13,027 nucleotides of DNA from Fidelibacterota bacterium (lineage in GTDB: Bacteria > Fidelibacterota > UBA2242), in assembly GCA_003645845.1 (NCBI GenBank), contig QNCV01000045.1, positions 1 to 13,027 on the forward strand, given 5' to 3'. Both the position numbers and the translations under genes were made by a program. Shown in pieces: positions 1-6,800 of the stretch (position 1 is its first letter; every line of letters starts with the position of its first letter). The notes below the pieces were generated by a model. That model saw only the letters and a program-made list of their open reading frames with translations. It made no database searches and had not been told where the DNA came from.

Positions 1-1566
1 CTTTCCGTCCGGTTAGAGCGTAATCTGCTTGACAGTCTGTATTATACGGAATCCTCTTTGGCGCTTGACACCTTGCGTCATCACTACATCCGCTGGTTCA
101 GCGAAGTGTCAGGTGATACTTTGTATCAAACCATAATAATTGATAATTCACCGGTTGCCGCGAACAGGGATTATCTGGTTTTCGGGACCGGATTCACGAT
201 TTTGCGGGCGCCCTTTCAGCTGGGCGGCCCGGACAGTACGCAGGCAGCATTCCGGGGAGAAATTCAGGCCGCCACCCTGATGAATGTAGTGTCGCAGTAT
301 GAGCGGATTGCAATGGTGCCTTTTGACGGCAGCCGTTATGCCGGGATTTCCTATTATTGGGATTATGATCACTGGAAGACTTATACCAATTCGCCGACGG
401 CGGTAAATGCGCTTGCTTTTGTACCCTATCAGCACGATGATTTTGTACCCCAGGGGCTGACAAATTCCTGGGAAGACCCGGATTTTCCCGGGCCGGAGGG
501 AATGATTTATATTTCCCTTTATAATAGAGATGTTACCGGCAGGACCGGTCTGCGGCGTTCAATGATTGTCGAACTGGATCCCGGCAATAATTATCAGGTT
601 CGCCGCTGTTTCCGTTTGCGGGGGCAGTTGCAGTATTCCCATAATGGCGGCATCGCCTATCATAATGGTACGATTTATATCGCCAGCTCCGGCTGTATTG
701 AAGGCTATCCCGTGCCGGCTTATATGGGTGACGACACTCTGAAGTATCAGGACCTTTATCCGTTATCAGCAGGTTTGTGGGATGTTGGTGGCCCTGCATC
801 TTTTACGACCTATTTTGATGATACTTTATGGGTCGGCGATTTCCGGGAAGAGGACGAGGATAATCCCTACCTGCGAGGCTACCCGATGAATCCCGATGGA
901 TCGGTTTCAGAAATTCCGAAATATTACCGTCTGCCGCTGCGAACCCAGGGCTGTGCCTGGAGCAGATACGGTAATGAAACCTATCTGTTTGTTTCGATCA
1001 GTGCCGGCGGCACCAATAATAGTCTTTTACACCGGTTCAATAAAAGGGATTTGTCCGCGTATTATGTTGCCGAACCGGAGAGAACCCTTGAATTTCCATC
1101 GGGCTCAGAAGATTTAAGTTTTGACAAAGAGGGTGATATTTGGAGCGTGTCGGAATCCGGCGCCCGTTACTATCAACTCCGGGTATCCAGTCCCTGGAAA
1201 CAGTTTTTTCCTTTTGTTTACGAGACAAAGCGGGAGGTCCTTTTTCAGGATGTGGACACGACTCTGGGAATCGGGAATATCAATAAGGCAACTCTTCCTG
1301 CGGGTTTCGCAATAGCTAACTTTCCCAATCCTTTTAACAGTCAAACGACAATTGTCTATTCAATTGCGGAAGATTCTTTTATAAATATCGGCGTCTATGA
1401 TGTCCGCGGCTGTGAAATCGCCCACCCTGTGGAAAATCAATTCACACCGGCGGGTAGTTATAAACTGTCCCTGGATTTGCCGGCCATGCCCGCCGGACTC
1501 TATTTTGTGCGGTTAAGCAGCGATAGCGGCCGGGGAACCGTCTGTAAAATTGTCTATTTAAAGTAG
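1..1566 (+). CDS. Secreted beta-propeller-like protein with type IX sorting domain, 5' partial
   Basis: The frame is open from base 1 (Leu-Ser-Val-Arg...), so the true start lies upstream; the TTG at 58 is only an internal codon. 521 residues are visible. About residues 85-410 alternate short strand-like blocks (such as GMIYISLYNRD, GTIYIASSG, TYLFVSIS, GDIWSVSES), which looks like a secreted beta-propeller, but I cannot name the family or any catalytic residue. The last ~90 residues are a recognisable type IX secretion C-terminal sorting domain: a NFPNPFN motif, then T-T-I-x-Y, a VYDVRG strand, an AG-Y turn, a GLYFVRL strand and a terminal KIVYLK. By family knowledge the protein is exported by Sec, crosses the outer membrane by T9SS and is released or surface-anchored. 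Its stop is 9 bp before the metallophosphoesterase start, so the two are probably co-transcribed. The product is probably extracellular; its substrate is unknown. Confidence 0.8.
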   Translation, partial: LSVRLERNLLDSLYYTESSLALDTLRHHYIRWFSEVSGDTLYQTIIIDNSPVAANRDYLVFGTGFTILRAPFQLGGPDSTQAAFRGEIQAATLMNVVSQYERIAMVPFDGSRYAGISYYWDYDHWKTYTNSPTAVNALAFVPYQHDDFVPQGLTNSWEDPDFPGPEGMIYISLYNRDVTGRTGLRRSMIVELDPGNNYQVRRCFRLRGQLQYSHNGGIAYHNGTIYIASSGCIEGYPVPAYMGDDTLKYQDLYPLSAGLWDVGGPASFTTYFDDTLWVGDFREEDEDNPYLRGYPMNPDGSVSEIPKYYRLPLRTQGCAWSRYGNETYLFVSISAGGTNNSLLHRFNKRDLSAYYVAEPERTLEFPSGSEDLSFDKEGDIWSVSESGARYYQLRVSSPWKQFFPFVYETKREVLFQDVDTTLGIGNINKATLPAGFAIANFPNPFNSQTTIVYSIAEDSFINIGVYDVRGCEIAHPVENQFTPAGSYKLSLDLPAMPAGLYFVRLSSDSGRGTVCKIVYLK

Positions 1567-1575
1567 AGACAGAGA

Positions 1576-3279
1576 ATGAAAGATTCATTGATCATTGCGG
1601 CTGTTTTTCTGTTTTCTCTGGTCATTATGCAGTGTGGCGGGGACAGTATCCCCGAATCCAATGTTATCTGGCGGGAAGATTTTAACTCCGATTCTCTTAA
1701 GGGGTGGACGGTTGTTGATCTGGCACCCCGGGAAAAATCGGATTGGCATGTTTATGAGGGGTATCTGGTTCATACCTCCAACATTGGCGGCGCAGAGCGG
1801 CTCGGGTCCCATATAGTTGCCGGCGATGCCGGTTGGCGGGATTACACTGTGAGATCGGAATTCGTTTCCACGGATGATGACTATATCGGCATCCTTTTTC
1901 GTTATCGGGACCCCGATAATTATTACCGCTTTTACGTTTCCGGGCAAAACGGAACAATCTTTCTTGAGAAACGGGTGGATGGCAGAATTGTAGAGTTGGC
2001 ATCGGCCGAAGAACCGCTGGAATTCTGCAAGATGTCTTTGGCAGCTGCAGTGCGCCGTGACCGGATTCGGGTTTATCTTAACGACCGGGAATATTTTAAT
2101 ATCAGAGATAACAGTCATCCGGCTGGTAAAGTCGGCCTCATGACCTGTTATAATGAGGGCGCCTATTTTGATAATATTACCGTCTCCGCCTATCATAAAA
2201 TGAGGGAGCAACATGAGACTGTCCGGCCGGAGCGCCGCTGCGGCCCTTATCTGCAAAATGTTCTCGGAGACAGCGCCACGATTATGTGGCAAACCAATTT
2301 ACCGTCCGGCTCAGTCGTCGAATACGGCCTGGAACAAGAGCCTCAACATCGCATCGAAGCGCCCGGCCTTCATACTGTTCACGAGGTCCGGCTGCACGGT
2401 TTAATGCCGGGCACACAGTATTTTTACCGGGTTATATCCGATACTCTGGTTAGTGACTGGTATTCTTTGCGTACGATGCCGGCCGGAACGGAAAAATTTC
2501 GTTTTGCGCTGTACGGCGACAGCCAGAACAACTTCATTGTACACAAAAAAATTGCAGCGCAAATGGCCAAACACCAGCCGGATTTTATTGTAAGTGTCGG
2601 TGATCTGGCACATGGAGGCCGGCGGGCGGACTGGACAACGGAGTTTTTCTGTCCCATGCAGGATATTCTGACGAGTGTTCCGGTCTATGTTTCCGTTGGC
2701 AATCATGCCTATGGTTCGCCGCACTTTACGGAATATTTTGATTTTCCGGAATCAAGCCATGAAACCTATTACAGCATTCAGGTCGGGAACGCTTATTTTA
2801 TCTTCCTTGATAATGCAAGGACGGCCTTTCTCGATAAGAAGTACTATACGGAAATCAAAGCCGGCAGTCCTCAGTATGACTGGCTGGTAAAGGAATTGAG
2901 TTCGCCCGCCGCTCAGAATGCGGAATGGCTCTTTGTGGTAGCCCATGTGCCCTGTTATTCAGAGTACAGCGATGTGGAGTACCCTGAAAACGTCAGTTCC
3001 TTTGTTCCGCTGTATGAACGCTATCATGTGGATGTGGTTTTTTCCGGACATATTCATGTGTATGAACGGGGTGTTGCGGAGGGAGTTTGTTATATTATAA
3101 GCGGAGGCTCGGGCGGCAAACTGGATTTTAATAAATACAGAGATATCGACGAAATTAATGTGACCCGCACGGGGCATCATTTCTGTATAGTTGATGTTGA
3201 AGGGAGAAAAATGACCCTCCGGCAGTATGGTATTGACGGTGTGCTCCGCGACAGTTTCAGCATTGATAAATCAAAATAA
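1576..3279 (+). CDS. Lipoprotein metallophosphoesterase with jelly-roll and PAP-type N-domains
   Basis: The protein has 567 residues. The N-terminus is a lipoprotein signal: a hydrophobic run, then a lipobox ending at Cys20 (VIMQC). Residues ~28-205 resemble a LamG/DUF1080-type jelly-roll (DFNSDSLKGW, then RYRDPDNYYRFYV, ending AYFDNITV). Residues ~218-301 match the Ig/FN3-like N-domain of purple acid phosphatases (GPYLQN, ATIMWQT, GTQYFYRV). Residues ~308-530 are a calcineurin-like metallophosphoesterase with metal-ligand motifs GD (D315), GD (D343), GNH (N376, H377), AH (H457) and GHIHVYER (H492, H494). The family hydrolyses phosphomono- or diesters with a two-metal centre; the substrate is not predictable. 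The Tyr that purple acid phosphatases carry three residues after the second Asp is His346 here, and the usual GNH[E/D] is GNHA, so it is probably not a classical iron-purple enzyme. It should be membrane-anchored and face the periplasm or surface. The ATG at 1576 is chosen because it directly precedes the signal peptide; its ribosome site is weak. Confidence 0.85.
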   Translation: MKDSLIIAAVFLFSLVIMQCGGDSIPESNVIWREDFNSDSLKGWTVVDLAPREKSDWHVYEGYLVHTSNIGGAERLGSHIVAGDAGWRDYTVRSEFVSTDDDYIGILFRYRDPDNYYRFYVSGQNGTIFLEKRVDGRIVELASAEEPLEFCKMSLAAAVRRDRIRVYLNDREYFNIRDNSHPAGKVGLMTCYNEGAYFDNITVSAYHKMREQHETVRPERRCGPYLQNVLGDSATIMWQTNLPSGSVVEYGLEQEPQHRIEAPGLHTVHEVRLHGLMPGTQYFYRVISDTLVSDWYSLRTMPAGTEKFRFALYGDSQNNFIVHKKIAAQMAKHQPDFIVSVGDLAHGGRRADWTTEFFCPMQDILTSVPVYVSVGNHAYGSPHFTEYFDFPESSHETYYSIQVGNAYFIFLDNARTAFLDKKYYTEIKAGSPQYDWLVKELSSPAAQNAEWLFVVAHVPCYSEYSDVEYPENVSSFVPLYERYHVDVVFSGHIHVYERGVAEGVCYIISGGSGGKLDFNKYRDIDEINVTRTGHHFCIVDVEGRKMTLRQYGIDGVLRDSFSIDKSK

Positions 3280-3298
3280 AAAAAGTAGCGGGGTTGCG

Positions 3299-3556
3299 AT
3301 GGGAATAAATACAGAGTTGGCGCGGATAAGGACACATCTGGCTAATGAACGAACCCTGTTGGCCTATATCCGGACATCGATTGCCTTTATTTTGCTGGGG
3401 CTGGGTATAGTGAAGCTGTTTTCCGGCAGTTTCAGGTCCTTTTTCGGCGGTATCTCGACAATAGTCGGTTGTATCATTTTGCTGTTTGGTTTTTTTCGGT
3501 TTTGGCGGGAGCGGCGTTCGATTTGCCGGCAAGACGAGCCGGATGAGGGGATGTAA
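3299..3556 (+). CDS. DUF202 (YidH-type) small inner-membrane protein
   Basis: The protein has 85 residues. Near the N-terminus it has the DUF202 signature LANERTLLAYIRTSIAF, which runs into a first membrane segment (about residues 22-41). A second membrane segment (about 48-68) is followed by a basic RFWRERR stretch and an acidic tail. DUF202 proteins are small two- to three-helix inner-membrane proteins of unknown biochemical role. I chose the ATG at 3299 rather than codons further upstream in the same frame. Those earlier codons would overlap the end of the phosphoesterase gene and add a non-homologous leader, whereas the family begins just before the L-A-x-E-R-T motif. A GCGGGG at 3288-3293 is a poor Shine-Dalgarno. 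It lies 19 bp after the phosphoesterase stop, so it is probably the last gene of that operon. A link to phosphoester metabolism is only positional. Confidence 0.8.
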   Translation: MGINTELARIRTHLANERTLLAYIRTSIAFILLGLGIVKLFSGSFRSFFGGISTIVGCIILLFGFFRFWRERRSICRQDEPDEGM

Positions 3557-3603
3557 TATCGGTCAGAATTTGGGGTGCAACAAGGTAAAAGGGATGAAAA
3601 ACA

Positions 3604-3675
3604 GAAATTTTTTATTGACTCTAAGCAAAATATTTTATAAGGTATGTAAGAATTAATATTTAAGAATAAATATTC
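3604..3675 (+). promoter_or_regulatory. Putative promoter/operator module, copy A
   Basis: This AT-rich leader element has three blocks: TTTATTGACT (3611-3620, with a -35-like TTGACT at 3615-3620), AGAATTAATAT (3649-3659) and the palindrome GAATAAATATTC (3664-3675). The same blocks occur with identical spacing upstream of the glycerophosphodiesterase gene (copy B, 8591-8662). A TATAAG at 3636-3641 could be a -10, but its 15-bp spacing from TTGACT is short. An imperfect 14-bp tandem repeat (AAGAATTAATATT at 3648, AAGAATAAATATT at 3662) overlaps the last two blocks. It lies 140-200 bp upstream of the giant surface-protein start. What is seen is the sequence conservation; that it is a promoter or operator is inference. 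Confidence 0.5.
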
Positions 3676-3714
3676 AATGCAGCACAAAATGTTTCACCCT
3701 GTTTTAAAACAAAA

Positions 3715-3743
3715 GTTACTGGTTTGCAAAAACGGCAGGTAAC
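3715..3743 (+). promoter_or_regulatory. Possible 5'-leader hairpin
   Basis: Arms GTTACT (3715-3720) and GGTAAC (3738-3743) can pair over 6 bp, including one G-U, around a 17-nt loop, just upstream of a very strong Shine-Dalgarno. It could be a small structured leader for the surface-protein mRNA. It is weak, matches no riboswitch class I can identify, and may be chance. Confidence 0.2.
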
Positions 3744-3753
3744 AAACATTTAG

Positions 3754-3762
3754 AAAGGAGGT
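3754..3762 (+). promoter_or_regulatory. Near-perfect upstream Shine-Dalgarno (AAAGGAGGT)
   Basis: This is an almost complete anti-16S match, but the nearest in-frame start is a TTG at 3776, 13 nt downstream, which would add 13 residues (MREVKIFNKEGEC) before the Met codon at 3815. A second site, AAGGAG at 3804-3809, lies 5 nt before the ATG at 3815. I take the ATG as the main start because it gives a standard signal peptide. The upstream site may be a standby or an alternative start. Confidence 0.45.
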
Positions 3763-3814
3763 CAAGGGACATAATTTGCGAGAGGTTAAAATATTTAATA
3801 AAGAAGGAGAGTGT

Positions 3815-6800
3815 ATGAAAAGTCGAACTTTAATTTTAAGTATGCTGTTTGTTCTGTTACTGTTTTCAGTGAATTCTTATGCGAACGTCTATGCTTCACA
3901 TATTGAAGTCAGCGCAACAGAACTGACGGTTGACGGCGTAAACGTTGTTACCATTTCATTTATTCTGAATGAAGCGGCCGACAGCGGTGTGGATGTCAAA
4001 ATCTACGACACCGATGGAGTACTTGTGAGGACTATTTCACTATCTGCCGGAGTGAAAGGTGTCAACACCGTCGATTGGGACGGAACCGATGACGCCGGTA
4101 TTCCGGTCTGGGAAGGTGATTATAGTTTTGAGATTACCGCCAGTGATGATGGATATACGGACTGGACAAAGATCAGCGATGATCTCAAAACAGTTATGTA
4201 TTCACCGAAGGGGATTGCCATCAACCGTGATCCGAACAGCCCTTATTTTGGCAGGATTTACGTTGCCAACGGCTATCCCGGAACAAGCGCCAATGCCGGT
4301 GCTTTTTACAATAATGACGGTATGTATATGTTTACGCCGGATCAGGAATCCTATGTCTTTTCCGATGCCGGTGTGGACTGGAGCTCCTCAAGTAATTCTC
4401 CCTACAAAACAACGATCGGTGCCGACGGCAGTATCTATGTCTGCGATTATGGCCATGACTGGCTCTGGCAGTTTGCTCCGGATTTAACGCCGGAATCAGC
4501 CAAACTGATTCTGGATGACGACAACCGGGTTGAAAACCAGTGGGTTGCTGCGAACTGGGTGCACGGCACCGGCGCTGATCGCCAGATTTACACGGCTGAT
4601 GCGCATTATCTGACCGGCCAGGGTATCAAAATGTATGCGATTGGCGAAAATGAGCTGCTGCTGGACGGCGATACCGGTGTAGTTGTTATCGAGAGGCCCA
4701 ACAATGGTTTTTATCAGAACGATGTGGAAGTAGCCAGTGACGGCAGTATCTTTTTCAGCCAGAAACGGTCTGCAAAAGGAGAAATTCTGGATAAAGAAGG
4801 TAAACCGCTGCCGATCAAAGCCGCCGGTGAAGCTTATCCTCTGATGAAGTACCCGGCTTACACGGGAACAACCATGACGATCGACGATACGCTCTGGACA
4901 GTGCCGATGACTTATACTGGTGCTGATGGTATTGCTCTGGACGAAGCCCATAACCGGGTTGCCTGGGGTGATTACTATTCCGGAAAAGTGTATGTTCATG
5001 ATGCCACAACCGGTGAATTACTGTGGACTGTGGAGACGGGACGCAATAGAACTCAGGATTTGGCATTTGACGCCGCCGGCAACCTCTATCAGGCGGACAA
5101 TTCCTCGGAATACTGGACTATCTTGTCCCCGCCCGATGGTGCCAATAGCTATACGACTCCCGGATTAGAGAAAATTTCGTTGATGCGCCTTCCTTCGGAA
5201 TACGATGGAAAGATTGTAATCAACGAATTTACCTACAATTCGGAATATTATGACAATGAATGGGTTGAGCTGTATAACGCTTCCGATGAAACAATCGATA
5301 TCGTCGGTTGGGCGCTGCGTGATGCTCCGGATTCCCATGACCCGGTTATTATTCCCGATACTTGTGATACGGAACTTTTGCCGGGTGAATATTTTACCAT
5401 CTGGACCGGTGGTGACGGCATGGATCACGGCTGGCCTTTGCACTTTACACCGGATCTGAATGTAGCTTATGATTTTGCTACATCGAGCGAAACTACGCCG
5501 ATCGGTCTCAACAATAGTGGTGATATTCTCTATCTCTGGGATGCCACCGGTGGTCTGGTTGACTCAGTCAATTTTGAAGATGAAAAGACCTTTCCGGATG
5601 CTGCCCGCTGGGGTACCGGCGCTACCTGTGAGCTGATTGATCCTCTGGCGGATAATAACGATCCGGCAAACTGGCAGGCCAGTTGGTTTTATGGTGGAAC
5701 TCCCGGTGCGGCTAATGTATTTGAACGGCCGGATTATCCCAAAATTCTGATCACGGAAGTCATGTACAATAGTGCAGGAACTGATTATGAATTTATTGAA
5801 TTAATGAACGGTGATGTTGACACTGTCGATATTCTCGGCTGGTGGATAATGGATGACAATCCACTGCATACGAAAGTGCCGTTTCCGGATACCTGTGATA
5901 CCAAATTGGGACCTGGTGATTTTTTCACAATCTTAGTTGCCCGCGGCTCGGATCCCGGCTTTACACCGGATCTCGATCTTTCCGGCATTGCCAGTCCGAT
6001 CGGTTTGAACAATGATAAGGAAAATATTATCCTTTTTAATGCCGGCGATTCTATGGTGACATATATGCATTACGATGACGGTGGTTCGGGCGAGGAGTAT
6101 GAACATGCCCACGCAGCCGATGGATCAGGACCTTCATTGGAATTGGTTGATCTGATGGGCGATCCTTATGACCCACAGAACTGGCAAGCCAGTATTGAGA
6201 CCGGCGGAACGCCCGGTTACCTGAATGTAACTCCGGCTAAGCTGGTAGCGGCTGAAGTGACCGGTGAAACAACTGTCCTGATCGAATATTCCGAAGAAGT
6301 GGATTCCACGACTGCGGTTACACTGACCAACTATGTCATTGACCATGGCAAGGGCAATCCGACTGCGGCGGTCTGGATGGGTAACCAGGTAGAGCTGACA
6401 ACCAGTTATATCGAATGGGATACAGTTTATACGGTTGCCGTCTGGAATGTCGAAGACCTTGAGGGATTTGCTATTTTGGACAGTAGTACAATATCCTTTG
6501 TCCGTGAAAGTCCTGACCATGAAGCCCCGATTGCGATTCTGGCCCGGGCCATGACCGATTCCACGGTTATCGTAGATTTTGACGAAGAACTGGATTCCAC
6601 GTATGCTGTAGTTCTCACCAATTATACAATTGACAACTCTATCGGTAATCCGGCTGCGGTTAAGTGGCTGGGCGACCATGTGGAACTGGCTTTGGGAAGC
6701 AAATTGTCGCTGGATGCAAATTACACCATCATCGTTAATGGTGTCATGGACCTGTACGATAATCTGAAAACTGAGCCGGATACGCTCGAATTCATATTAA

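Noticed and set aside
58..60. TTG as the start of the first gene
   Set aside because: The frame stays open to base 1 with plausible protein sequence, and no ribosome site precedes the TTG, so the gene is 5'-truncated by the window.
1585..2292. Long open frame on the - strand (235 codons) inside the phosphoesterase gene
   Set aside because: It lies fully antisense to a gene with clear domains and motifs, and its translation shows no recognisable family pattern.
3615..3641. Classical sigma-70 promoter TTGACT-15-TATAAG for the giant protein
   Set aside because: The spacer is short and the TATAAG is not kept in copy B, so I report the conserved blocks rather than a defined -35/-10 pair.
3701..3710. 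Palindrome GTTTTAAAAC in the leader
   Set aside because: Short and AT-rich, not followed by a T-tract, and absent from the other leader; probably chance.
3680..3762. Possible c-di-GMP (GEMM) or other riboswitch upstream of the T9SS cargo
   Set aside because: A few short strings (GCAAA, GGTAAC) recall such elements, but the conserved core and paired helices are not present.
4496..4999. Open frame on the - strand (167 codons) inside the giant protein gene, with similar ones at 6134-6679 and 7163-7714
   Set aside because: They are antisense shadows of a repetitive coding sequence; no ribosome site or protein motif supports them.
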